This document shows positions 18,341 through 26,705 of a stretch of DNA of 64,000 nucleotides, piece after piece. Within the stretch, counting starts at the first letter, position 1. Each line of letters starts with the position of its first letter. The notes beneath the pieces were generated by a model. That model was not told where the DNA came from, searched no databases, and was given only the letters and a program-made list of their open reading frames with translations. The DNA is from Catelliglobosispora koreensis DSM 44566. Lineage in GTDB: Bacteria > Actinomycetota > Actinomycetes > Mycobacteriales > Micromonosporaceae. Made by a program: the position numbers and the translations under genes. Where the stretch lies: assembly GCF_000379685.1 (NCBI RefSeq), contig NZ_KB903250.1, forward strand, positions 372,624 through 436,623. Direction: 5' to 3'.

Positions 18341-19400
18341 GCCTGGCCCGTCGCGCCGCAAGCGCGCGGGAGTCATCGGAGCGGTCGTCGGCGTGGCGGC
18401 CGCTGGTATTGCCGCCGGTGTCGCTGTCGAGCGCGCTCTGGTCCGCCGCAATCGCCGCGACGACCCGCTCGCTGACGAACCGTTCGGCCAACTCCCCTAC
18501 GACGACACGGCTTCCGTGACCACGGCTGACGGTCTGTCGCTGCATGTGGAAATCGTTGAGCCCATGTCACCCACGGACAAGCCGACGCTGATTTTCGTGC
18601 ACGGGTTCTGTCTCGATCAGGGAACATTCCACTTCCAGCGTTCGTATTTGGACTCCCTCGGCACGCATCGACTGGTCTTCTACGATCAGCCGGGACATGG
18701 TTTGTCGCAATCACTTTCCGACGGCGAGTACGAGTTGCCCGCCCTCGGTGATGCCTTGGCCGACGTCATCGCGGCCGCCGCACCCACCGGACCGGTCATC
18801 CTCATTGGACACTCGATGGGCGGCATGACCATCATGGCGTGCGCCGAGCAGCACCCTCAGCTGTTCCGCGAACGGGTCGTTGGCGTCGTTTTGATCGCCA
18901 CCTCAGGCGGACAGATCAACGGCTCGGGGCTTTTCGGCGTTCCGGAGCTGCTTTCCCGTGCCACGCCAGGCGTCGTAGCCGTCATGAACGGCGCGACGCG
19001 CTACGGCGGAAAGCTAATCGACAAGGCGCGCAAGGCTTCCACCGACTTGGCCTGGGTGTTGACCAAGCGGTACGGCTTCGGGTCTTCTTCGCCATCACCT
19101 GCATTAGTGTCCTATGTGGAGCTGATGAACTCGCGCACCTCCACCGACACGGTCGCCCGCTATTTGCGTACGCTTTACAGCCACGCCCGCTACCCGGCCT
19201 TACGTGCGCTGGAGAATATTCCGGTGCTGCTAATCTCGGGTGAGAAGGACATGGTCACACCCCTGGCCCACTCCGAAGAGATCTTCCGCTTGCTGCCCAA
19301 GGCGCAGTATTTGAGGATCCCCAATAGCGGCCACGTCGTCATGCTCGAATGTGCCGACGAGGTCAACGAAGCTATAAAGACGTTTTTGGAGCAGTGGTGA
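18318..19400 (+). CDS. Alpha/beta hydrolase with N-terminal membrane anchor
   Basis: 360 residues, GTG start. An N-terminal segment (AGVIGAVVGVAAAGIAAGVAV, about 17-37) is probably a membrane anchor. The alpha/beta-hydrolase domain follows, with the oxyanion motif FVHGF (about 94), YDQPGHG, the nucleophile elbow GHSMGG (Ser 166), an acid in SGEKDMVTP and His in NSGHVV near the C-terminus, so the triad is complete. Lies between alr and tsaE in an overlapping operon. Substrate unknown. Confidence 0.85.
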   Translation: MSAESTSKPGPSRRKRAGVIGAVVGVAAAGIAAGVAVERALVRRNRRDDPLADEPFGQLPYDDTASVTTADGLSLHVEIVEPMSPTDKPTLIFVHGFCLDQGTFHFQRSYLDSLGTHRLVFYDQPGHGLSQSLSDGEYELPALGDALADVIAAAAPTGPVILIGHSMGGMTIMACAEQHPQLFRERVVGVVLIATSGGQINGSGLFGVPELLSRATPGVVAVMNGATRYGGKLIDKARKASTDLAWVLTKRYGFGSSSPSPALVSYVELMNSRTSTDTVARYLRTLYSHARYPALRALENIPVLLISGEKDMVTPLAHSEEIFRLLPKAQYLRIPNSGHVVMLECADEVNEAIKTFLEQW

Positions 19401-19840
19401 TAACGCTCGCAACGCCCGCTGAAACTCGCGCCTTCGGCGTGCGCCTGGCCGCCGTCCTTCGCCCAGGCGACCTCATCATCCTCAACGGACCGTTAGGCGC
19501 GGGCAAAACCGCTCTCACCCAAGGGATCGGCATAGGCCTCGGCGTCTCCGGCGATGTCACCTCGCCGACCTTCGTCATCTCACGGGTGCACCGCGGACCG
19601 CTGCCGCTGGTGCACGTCGACGCGTACCGTCTGCGTACCGTCGAGCTCGACGACCTAGACCTCGACGCGTCACTAGAAGACTCCGTCACCGTTGTCGAGT
19701 GGGGCCACGGCGTCGTCGAACGGTTGTCAGACTCCTTCTTGGAGATCATCATCGACCGCGAGCCCGACGATACGCGTGTCGTCACCCTGAACGCCCACGG
19801 CGGCACCTGGCCTGACCGCCTCAAAGACCTGGCTCACTAG
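19397..19840 (+). CDS. tsaE: t6A synthesis ATPase TsaE
   Basis: 147 residues. TsaE is the small P-loop ATPase that resets the TsaB-TsaD complex. The P-loop reads LNGPLGAGKTALTQGI, and SPTFVI and VEWG motifs follow. GTG 19397 is chosen for its spacing from GGAG (19388-19391). Its start overlaps the hydrolase stop (GTGA). It is transcribed opposite to tsaB-tsaD. Confidence 0.93.
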   Translation: MITLATPAETRAFGVRLAAVLRPGDLIILNGPLGAGKTALTQGIGIGLGVSGDVTSPTFVISRVHRGPLPLVHVDAYRLRTVELDDLDLDASLEDSVTVVEWGHGVVERLSDSFLEIIIDREPDDTRVVTLNAHGGTWPDRLKDLAH

Positions 19841-19902
19841 CCTTCTTTGTCGCCTCCCAGCGAGCCTTCATCTCCGCTTCGCGACGCTTCGACCGGCGCG
19901 GG

Positions 19903-20205
19903 TCAGTCAGCGAGTGCTGACTCTAGGCGGTGGAGTTTGGCGTCGAGTTCGCCTTCGTAGCCGGGGCGGATGTCTGCTTTCAGGACCAGGGATACCCGTG
20001 AGCCGAAGGGAGCGACCGCTTCTGTCGCTCGCTTCACGACATCCATGACCGAGTCCCAGTCGCCTTCGATCGTGGTGAACATCGCGTCAGTTCGGTTTGG
20101 CAGACCCGATTCCCGCACGACGCGAACCGCTGCGGCGACCGCGTCGGACACCGAACCATCGGCGCGGCCGGTGCCGCTTGGAGCGACGGAGAAGGCAACG
20201 AGCAT
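19903..20205 (-). CDS. MTH1187-family thiamine-binding protein
   Basis: 100 residues, ATG with GGAGGT 4 bases upstream. The sequence (LVAFSVAPSGTG, DAMFTTIEGDWDSVMDVVKRATEAV, SRVSLVLKADIRPG in short motifs) matches the ferredoxin-like MTH1187/YkoF group, which bind thiamine or related compounds. It is far from the thi cluster of this window. It is convergent with tsaE. Confidence 0.85.
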   Translation of the reverse strand: MLVAFSVAPSGTGRADGSVSDAVAAAVRVVRESGLPNRTDAMFTTIEGDWDSVMDVVKRATEAVAPFGSRVSLVLKADIRPGYEGELDAKLHRLESALAD

Positions 20206-20218
20206 GGGGACCTCCGGT

Positions 20219-20389
20219 TTATGAATGCTTGCGATAGATGGCGACCGAAGCATCGCCATGCCGGCTTCCGAAGCGGCCAGCGTCGGCATCCTTGCACAGG
20301 CCACCGCACGAGCATGAGGCCATTTCGTTCGGATCCAGCGAGAGCATCTCACCGCAATGGGCACACCTGGCGAACAGATCGGGACTCAT
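20219..20389 (-). CDS. Small Cys-rich (zinc-ribbon-like) protein
   Basis: 56 residues from ATG 20389, which has GGGGGA 7 bases upstream. An in-frame ATG at 20455 would add 22 residues but has no ribosome site. Cysteines occur as CAHC and CSCGGLC, suggesting zinc binding. The C-terminus (GRFGSRHGDASVAIYRK) is charged. It is 14 bp upstream of the MTH1187 gene, so the two are probably one operon. Function unknown. Confidence 0.6.
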   Translation of the reverse strand: MSPDLFARCAHCGEMLSLDPNEMASCSCGGLCKDADAGRFGSRHGDASVAIYRKHS

Positions 20390-20493
20390 GTTCCATCCCC
20401 CACCAGCTCCGGTAGCGGGCTGGCCGAGGAACTCGTATCCCGTCGGATGCCGCATTGCAGCAGTTTAACGGTCCACTCCCGACAGACATCATC

Positions 20494-20578
20494 GTGATCC
20501 ACAGCCCTAAACGAGATCGACATCCCGCCAGACGTGATCAAACCGCCATTCGATCACGTCCCAACGGATGTGGATCAC
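20494..20578 (+). repeat. 85-bp interspersed element, copy A
   Basis: Boxes: GTGATCCACA at 20494, a degenerate GAGATCGACA at 20513, core GACGTGATC at 20531 (continuing AAACCGCC), core complement GATCACGTC at 20552 and inverted box TGTGGATCAC at 20569. Offsets are 0, 19, 37, 58 and 75, identical to the three other copies. Box 2, the core and box 3 form a dyad centred in the loop. It lies downstream of the minus-strand hydrolase gene that ends at 20672. Confidence 0.85.
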
Positions 20579-20618
20579 AAAAAGGGCGGGGCAAAGGCCG
20601 GGACGGCAGTGCGGAAAG

Positions 20619-20685
20619 CGGGGCGGGAGGGGGGCGGGAGGGGGTGGCGGCGAGGGGGTGGCGGCGAGGGGTCAGGGGACGCGGG
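20619..20685 (+). repeat. G-rich tract with 14-bp tandem unit
   Basis: The plus strand carries many runs of three to six G separated by one to three bases, a G-quadruplex-prone sequence. Within it GAGGGGGTGGCGGC repeats twice (20638-20651, 20652-20665), plus a partial third. It reaches into the end of the hydrolase gene. Confidence 0.6.
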
Positions 20686-21511
20686 GGCATTGGGCGGAGA
20701 CGAGGCCGGCGAGGGTTGCTAGCGCTGGGTTGTCGGGGTGGAAGTAGCCGCCGTGACCGAAGGGAGCGGAGGCGAACGACGTGGCACCGCGCAACTGGCC
20801 GGGCACGAGACGAATGGGATCGTTGGCGGCGGTGCTGACCCAGACCTGAGTGGGATCACGTAACTCTGACGCCCAGCGAACGCCAAGGCTCGGGCTGCCG
20901 AGCGCGACAATGTCGTCGCACAGCAGTGTGCCGTCGCGTTCCGCGATTCCGGCCACGACGGCGCCGTAAGAGTGGCCGATCACGGTCAGCTGACGGATCG
21001 GGCCGTCGTGATTGGACACGAGTGACTCTTGGAACGAGCGCAAAGCGGCAGCGCCCGCGACAGCATGACGCGACGAGACCGCTTGCAACAGTGAAGGCGC
21101 CTCATAGTCCAGCCACATGATGACGCACGTGTCAGGTCCAGCCGCCGCGCGCAGGGCGGCAGCACGCGACAGCTCGTCGCCGCTGGAGGCCACCGTCGTG
21201 CCGGCGCCTGGAATGTAGGTCGCCACACAGGGACTCGTCACGGGATCACCGAGCGCCACAATCAATCGCCCGTCAGCTGCCTTAAGCACCCGAACGTCGG
21301 TAACACGCGCGATCAGCGACCGCAGCGCCACCACAGCGGCCGACGCGGATGGCCCTGACCAGTTATCTTGAAGATCAGCTAAGCACCGGTTTAACCCCGG
21401 AACACTTAAGGTGACGGCCAGTGCCTCCAGCCGGTCTGCGATGGTGAACAGAGCCCCAGGCAAAACACTAAGCCGCACAACCCAAGTCTCGCCGCAACAC
21501 CCCAAGACCAC
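20672..21511 (-). CDS. DUF1023-type alpha/beta hydrolase
   Basis: 279 residues, GTG start. Helical N-terminal part (about 1-70) followed by an alpha/beta-hydrolase domain. The nucleophile elbow is GHSYGA (Ser 181), acid residues include VSTAANDP, and a His lies in GHGGYFHPD. The layout matches actinobacterial DUF1023 hydrolases, which often have a WXG100-like helical N-terminus. Substrate unknown. The gene's 3' side holds the G-rich tract and repeat copy A. Confidence 0.78.
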   Translation of the reverse strand: MVLGCCGETWVVRLSVLPGALFTIADRLEALAVTLSVPGLNRCLADLQDNWSGPSASAAVVALRSLIARVTDVRVLKAADGRLIVALGDPVTSPCVATYIPGAGTTVASSGDELSRAAALRAAAGPDTCVIMWLDYEAPSLLQAVSSRHAVAGAAALRSFQESLVSNHDGPIRQLTVIGHSYGAVVAGIAERDGTLLCDDIVALGSPSLGVRWASELRDPTQVWVSTAANDPIRLVPGQLRGATSFASAPFGHGGYFHPDNPALATLAGLVSAQCPRVP

Positions 21512-21544
21512 ATCGCCCTGTGGATAACCCGCTAAGGTCAGCTC

Positions 21545-21919
21545 GTGATTGTTTCAGTGGGAAACGACGTGGTACTAGTCGAGCGGTTCATCGCCGCCCT
21601 GAAACGCACGCCGCTGCTAGCGGAGCGGCTGTTTACCGAGGCCGAGCGGCGCACCAGCTCGGGCAATCCCCGCCCGCCGGAGTCGCTCGCGGCGCGGTTC
21701 GCGGCTAAGGAAGCCGTGGCCAAGGCGTTGGGCGCACCGAGCGGATTGCATTGGCACGACTGCGAAATCGTCGTCGACCCCGACGGAAGGCCGTGGCTAA
21801 CGATGACGGGAACCGTGGCGGCCGCGGCCAAGGAACGTGGGATTCAACGCTGGCATCTATCGCTGTCACACGACGGCGGGATAGCCTCTGCCGTGGTCAT
21901 CGCGGAGGCCGGCCTCTGA
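21545..21919 (+). CDS. acpS: Holo-[acyl-carrier-protein] synthase
   Basis: 124 residues, GTG start. It attaches phosphopantetheine from CoA to acyl carrier protein. The magnesium-binding Asp is in [11 protein letters not shown] (the usual GIDxV has an Asn here, the Asp is kept), the Glu is in [13 protein letters not shown], and the terminal [10 protein letters not shown] matches the CoA-binding strand. Followed by the nnr gene 46 bp downstream, as in other actinobacteria. Confidence 0.93.
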   Translation: MIVSVGNDVVLVERFIAALKRTPLLAERLFTEAERRTSSGNPRPPESLAARFAAKEAVAKALGAPSGLHWHDCEIVVDPDGRPWLTMTGTVAAAAKERGIQRWHLSLSHDGGIASAVVIAEAGL

Positions 21920-21965
21920 TGAAGGCATCAGCGGAAGCGATGTGCGCCAGAAGCGGGGAGGCGGC

Positions 21966-23381
21966 ATGAGACCGGTCTATTCAGTGGCGGCGGTGCGGGC
22001 GGCGGAGCAGCGGCTGATGCAGACGCTGCCCGAAGGGGCGCTGATGCAGCGGGCCGCGGTCGGGCTGGCGCGGCGCTGTGCGCTGTCGCTCAACCCGGTC
22101 TATGGCTCGCGGGTGCTCCTGCTCATCGGCGCCGGGGACAACGGCGGCGACGCGTTGTATGCCGGTGCGCTGCTAGCTAAGCGGGGCGTTCAGGTGAGCG
22201 CGCTGCTCACGGGACGAGCGCACGAAGATGGGCTCCGGGCGTTTCGCGCCGCGGGTGGCCGGGTCGTGCCAAGTTTCCCGAAACATGTTGACCTGATTGT
22301 CGATGGGCTCGTCGGCATCGGCGCTATTGGACCGTTGCGCGAAAACATGGCCGCGCTGCTGCAACAGCTGCCCCCAGCACCGGTGATCTCCGTTGATGTT
22401 CCGTCCGGAGTGGACGTTGACACGGGTGATGTGCCAGGCGCGGCGGTGAAAGCCGATATCACGGTGACTTTCGGGGCCTTGAAACCGGCGCTCGTCACCG
22501 GTGCCGCGGCCGAGTTCGCCGGCCAAGTTGAGCTTGTGGATATCGGGCTCGAGTTCAACGCGCCACCCGTGTTGCGGATCGCCGACGCGGCGGATATCGC
22601 GGCTTGGTGGCCCGTGCCCGGTTCCACTTCGGATAAGTACACGCGCGGGGTCGTCGGGCTGGCAACCGGATCATATGGGTACCCAGGAGCCGCCCTCATG
22701 TCCGTGATGGGCGCCCTGGCCGGACCCGCCGGCCTGGTGCGCTACGCGGGCAGCTCCTACGAACTCGTGTCAGCGCACCACCCCAGCGTTGTCGTCGCCC
22801 CACGTGTGGCCGACGCCGAGCGCGTGCAGGCCTGGGTCTGCGGCTGCGGCCTGGGCACGGACGACACCTCGCAAGCTGAACTGCGATCGGTGATCGCATC
22901 ACCGGTGCCGGCGGTCCTCGACGCGGACGCCATCACGATGCTCGTGGACGGTTCGCTGTCGGGGCATCTGAGAAGGCGCGACGCACCAACGATCCTCACC
23001 CCGCACGATCGTGAATACGCCCGGCTGGCCGGGGAAGCCCCCGGGGCTGACCGTCCTGCGGCCGCGCTGAAACTGGCCGCCTGGACCAATTCCGTCGTCG
23101 TCCTAAAGGGACACCGCACGGTTGTCGCGTCACCACGCGGCGAGGCTTGGGTGAACCCGACCGGTCACGCCTCGCTAGCGACGGGCGGCACGGGCGATGT
23201 TCTTGCCGGGCTGATGGGCTCGCTGCTCGCGGCCGGGATCTCGCCGGTTCGTGCCGCGGTGATGGCCTGTTACGTGCACGGACAGGCAGGACACCTCGCC
23301 GCGCTGAGTGGCCCGGCCACGGCGGTCGACGTCGCCGAAGCGCTGCGGCCCACGCTCGCGGAGCTGCTCGACGACTTTTAG
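21966..23381 (+). CDS. nnr: Bifunctional NAD(P)H-hydrate epimerase / ADP-dependent NAD(P)H-hydrate dehydratase
   Basis: 471 residues. It repairs damaged NAD(P)HX. The N-terminal YjeF_N epimerase domain (about 1-210) has GAGDNGGDAL. The C-terminal ribokinase-like dehydratase domain (about 220-471) has LTPHDREYARL, LKGHRTVVA and ATGGTGDVLAG, with the catalytic Asp in the last. ATG 21966 is chosen for GGGGAGG just upstream; an ATG 8 codons earlier has none. A strong hairpin starts at its stop codon. Confidence 0.93.
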   Translation: MRPVYSVAAVRAAEQRLMQTLPEGALMQRAAVGLARRCALSLNPVYGSRVLLLIGAGDNGGDALYAGALLAKRGVQVSALLTGRAHEDGLRAFRAAGGRVVPSFPKHVDLIVDGLVGIGAIGPLRENMAALLQQLPPAPVISVDVPSGVDVDTGDVPGAAVKADITVTFGALKPALVTGAAAEFAGQVELVDIGLEFNAPPVLRIADAADIAAWWPVPGSTSDKYTRGVVGLATGSYGYPGAALMSVMGALAGPAGLVRYAGSSYELVSAHHPSVVVAPRVADAERVQAWVCGCGLGTDDTSQAELRSVIASPVPAVLDADAITMLVDGSLSGHLRRRDAPTILTPHDREYARLAGEAPGADRPAAALKLAAWTNSVVVLKGHRTVVASPRGEAWVNPTGHASLATGGTGDVLAGLMGSLLAAGISPVRAAVMACYVHGQAGHLAALSGPATAVDVAEALRPTLAELLDDF

Positions 23382-23421
23382 GACTGCACCGGGTGCGGTT
23401 TCCCGTTCCCCGTGCAGTCCT
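23380..23421 (+). terminator. Terminator after nnr
   Basis: AGGACTGCAC (23380-23389) pairs with GTGCAGTCCT (23412-23421). The left arm overlaps the nnr TAG stop codon. The loop contains further complementary GGG/CCC bases. Confidence 0.75.
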
Positions 23422-23639
23422 CTTGCCCACGCTGCGAAGGGGTTTCGCGCAGCGCCTCCGTTAGGCAGGACCACAGCCTAAGAACCGGCTGTGCGCTGCG
23501 ACTTTCATCGACAGACCGGGAAACTGCCGGTGCACTACACCGCCTCTGAGCGGCCACAATTACGGTCTGTGAGAATTTGGCGGCAGCGGCTAGCCTGTCA
23601 ACCGGCAGTTTCGGCGGCAGCTAGCGAGGAGCCCACCCC

Positions 23640-26600
23640 ATGGAAGCAAGCGGCAAGGTCCGTGGTGACCTCGTGCGCGCCTTCCGGCAGCGTGCTCGAT
23701 TGACCCAGCCTGAGCTGGCTAAACGGGCGGGGATCAGTGAGCGGGCGCTGCGCGATATTGAGCAGAACAAGGTCGCCCGGCCGCATCCAGGGTCGATGGA
23801 GCGACTGGCCGCCGCGCTCGCCCTGTCGCCCGATGAGCGGGCTGAACTGTTCGGGCAGCAAACACCGGAAGTTTCCGTCGGCATCCTCGGGCCCCTGCGG
23901 ATTAGCCGCCTTGGCGTGCCGCTTGAGCTCTCCTCGCGTACCCACGAAATGATTTTGGGGTTGCTGGCTTTGGAAGCCGACCGGTTCGTCACGCTCGACG
24001 AAATCGGCGAGGTGCTCTGGGGCGAAACGCCGCCGAGTGGCTGGCGCAATCGGGTGCATCTGCATGTCAACCGGCTCCGGCAACTGATCGAGCCCGATCG
24101 CCAGCCTCGGGAGAAGGGCGAGGTGCTGCAGAGCAACGGCCGTGGCTACCGGCTGACGCTGCCCGACGATCAGCTGGATGCGGCGAAGTTCCGCCGCCTG
24201 ACAGCCGAGGCGGAGACGGCCGAGCCAGCGCAAGCGGTGCGGCTTTGGCAGCAGGCCCTGGGTTGCTGGCGTGGGCAGGTGCTCGCGGGCGATGACGGGC
24301 GGCTATCGGGGCGGCCCGGTGCGGAAGCGTTGCGGCGCGCCAAGGTGACGGCGACCCTTGGGCTGGCTGACGCCGCAACCAAGATCCGGCAGACCGATCA
24401 GGCGCTGCTGTGGTTGCAGACAGCCGCCGAAGAGGAACCGTTGCACGAAGGGATTCACGCCCGGCTCATGCTCGCCCTGTCCGCGTCGGGTCAACAGGAT
24501 CGCGCGCTAGGCATCTATCGTGAGCTGTCGCAACGGCTCGGCGAAGAGCTGGGTGTTGATCCCACCTCCGAGACGCAGGGTGTCTATCGCCAGCTGATTG
24601 AGCTAAACACGTTGCCCAGCAACGATTTATCGCATCTTCCGCGCCCGGCTCAGCTTCCGGCCGCGTCGCCGTTGTTCGGTGGCCGTGATGAGGAGACCGC
24701 GCGGCTCATCTCGCACCTGACCGGGCCGGCCCGCGCCGGAGAGATTCCAGCGCCAAGAATCCTTGTCCTGCACGGGATGCCGGGCGTGGGAAAGTCCGCG
24801 CTCGCGATGCATCTCGCGCATCGCATCAAGCACCACTTCCCGGACGGACAGCTTTTCGCTGACTTGCAAGGCGAGCGGCCCGAGCCAGCCAACCCCGCGC
24901 ACCTTCTGGCCAGCTTCCTGCGCGCGCTGGGGGTGCCGGTCACCCAGATCCCGGACAGTTTGGCCGATCGGTCGGCCGCGTTGCGCACCAGCCTCGCCGG
25001 CAAACGCGTGCTTATCGTGCTTGATGATGCTCCGTCGGCGATGCAACTCCTGCCCCTGTTGCCTTCTGACAGCAGCAACGCCGCGCTCGTGACGAGCCGC
25101 AGTCCGCTCACGGAACTTCCCTTGACACGCCACCGGGTGGAACCGCTCACTTTGGACGGATCGCTGTCAGTGCTCAACCAGCTTCTGCCGAACGACGAGG
25201 CCGTCGAGCCGTCGGCCGCGGCCCGGTTAGCGGCGCTGTGCGCGGGCTTGCCGCTGGCCCTTAACGTCGCGGCCGGCCGCGTCCACACGGGGACGACACT
25301 CACGCAAGTGGCAGAAGTGCTCAGCGATGAGCGCGGCAGGCTCAGCGAGCTGCACAGCGGGCAACTCGCGGTCAACAGCAGCCTGGAGTCCGCCTATGGC
25401 AGCTTGAGCGCCGCGGGACAGAAAGCGTTGCGTTCGCTCGCGCATCTGCCCATCACTGACATTCCTTATTGGACCGCCGACAACGCTTCGCTCGCCGAAC
25501 TAGTGAATGCCCACCTCGTGAACGCACGCGGATCGACCGCCCGCCATGACCAGCATTACGCGATGCACGATCTGGTGCGGCTGTTTGGACTCGACAAGGC
25601 CGAACCCGGCGACGCCGAAGTCGCCGTCGACCTCGCGGTTCAATACTTCTGGCTGGCCGAGCAAGCCGTCCCGCGGCTCGTGAAGCGTCGGCTGCAGACC
25701 ACTTCCCTTGGCATCAAACGCCTTTCGCCACCGCGACTGAGCCAGCTGCAAGACGACGCGCACGGGTGGTTTGCCCGGGAGTGGGTGAACCTCCTCGACC
25801 TTTTCCGCTACGCGATCCGGCACCGGCACTCGCGCCTGGCGGTCGGTCTCATGAACGTGACCCTGCCCTATCTGATCATGCAAGACCTCACGAGTGAGTA
25901 CAGCGAGTGTGCCGCCCTGGCAATGGCGATCGATGACGATCCGCTCGCGCTGGCGTATGCGCATGAGGCGGCGGCCCGCATACACATCCATTTGGCACGC
26001 CTTGCCGATGGGGTGGTCATCGCTGAGCGTGGACTTGGGCTCTTCCGCCAGCTGGGCGACCGGCACGGCGAGGCCCAGATGCTATATCACTTGCAGTTCT
26101 ATCGGCGGCGGCTCGGGCGAGTCGACGAGGCGATCGCCATCAACGAACAGCTCATCGAGATCTGCGAAGAACTCGGCGACACGGTCACCGAAGCTGGTGC
26201 ACGCCAATCGCTTGGCGTTATCCATCGCACCTATCTCGACGACTTTCCTGGCGCGAGACAGCATTTGGAGCGAGCGTTCAGCTTGGTTTCCGATGATCCA
26301 GCCAGCCGGGAGTACGCACAGATCAGCTCGGGCCTAGCTTTCGTCTACACCAAGCTTGGCCTGCCAGCCGAGGCGGAAAAGCTGCTCGTGCAGAACCTGG
26401 CGGCGACCAGAGCCATCAAGTACCGCGCGGGCATCGTCACCAACCTGCACCGCCTCGCCGACATCTGGCCGCCCGCGCAGGCTCGTGCTGCCCTCGACGA
26501 GGCGCTCGCGCTGGCGACCGAGGTTTCGCAGCACGATGTCACCGCGCACGTGCACGAGGCTTATTACCGCCATTTCATGCGCGTTGGCGAGCCGGAAAAC

Positions 26601-26705
26601 GCCCTCACCCACGCGCGTGCCGCTCTGCGCATCTATCGCCGGGTCAACGCCGTCCGGGAGATCGAGCAGATGAACAAGGCAATCGCGGAGCTGGCTACGA
26701 GCTGA
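23640..26705 (+). CDS. XRE-SARP-ATPase-TPR regulator (AfsR-like, with extra N-terminal HTH)
   Basis: 1021 residues. In order: XRE helix-turn-helix (about 9-60, LTQPELAKRAGISERALRDIEQ split over the recognition helix); OmpR-type winged helix (about 77-175); bacterial transcriptional activation domain (about 180-325); NB-ARC/STAND ATPase with P-loop GMPGVGKSA (379-387) and LIVLDDA; and TPR-like helical repeats (about 680-1021). SARP proteins activate antibiotic and developmental genes. The double DNA-binding head is uncommon. No biosynthetic cluster is nearby, so its targets lie elsewhere or it acts globally. Its end overlaps the convergent glycosyltransferase gene by 11 bases. Confidence 0.88.
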   Translation: MEASGKVRGDLVRAFRQRARLTQPELAKRAGISERALRDIEQNKVARPHPGSMERLAAALALSPDERAELFGQQTPEVSVGILGPLRISRLGVPLELSSRTHEMILGLLALEADRFVTLDEIGEVLWGETPPSGWRNRVHLHVNRLRQLIEPDRQPREKGEVLQSNGRGYRLTLPDDQLDAAKFRRLTAEAETAEPAQAVRLWQQALGCWRGQVLAGDDGRLSGRPGAEALRRAKVTATLGLADAATKIRQTDQALLWLQTAAEEEPLHEGIHARLMLALSASGQQDRALGIYRELSQRLGEELGVDPTSETQGVYRQLIELNTLPSNDLSHLPRPAQLPAASPLFGGRDEETARLISHLTGPARAGEIPAPRILVLHGMPGVGKSALAMHLAHRIKHHFPDGQLFADLQGERPEPANPAHLLASFLRALGVPVTQIPDSLADRSAALRTSLAGKRVLIVLDDAPSAMQLLPLLPSDSSNAALVTSRSPLTELPLTRHRVEPLTLDGSLSVLNQLLPNDEAVEPSAAARLAALCAGLPLALNVAAGRVHTGTTLTQVAEVLSDERGRLSELHSGQLAVNSSLESAYGSLSAAGQKALRSLAHLPITDIPYWTADNASLAELVNAHLVNARGSTARHDQHYAMHDLVRLFGLDKAEPGDAEVAVDLAVQYFWLAEQAVPRLVKRRLQTTSLGIKRLSPPRLSQLQDDAHGWFAREWVNLLDLFRYAIRHRHSRLAVGLMNVTLPYLIMQDLTSEYSECAALAMAIDDDPLALAYAHEAAARIHIHLARLADGVVIAERGLGLFRQLGDRHGEAQMLYHLQFYRRRLGRVDEAIAINEQLIEICEELGDTVTEAGARQSLGVIHRTYLDDFPGARQHLERAFSLVSDDPASREYAQISSGLAFVYTKLGLPAEAEKLLVQNLAATRAIKYRAGIVTNLHRLADIWPPAQARAALDEALALATEVSQHDVTAHVHEAYYRHFMRVGEPENALTHARAALRIYRRVNAVREIEQMNKAIAELATS

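Noticed and set aside
23640-26705. Antibiotic gene cluster around the SARP regulator
   Set aside because: Neighbours are housekeeping or stress genes; no PKS, NRPS or tailoring genes seen.
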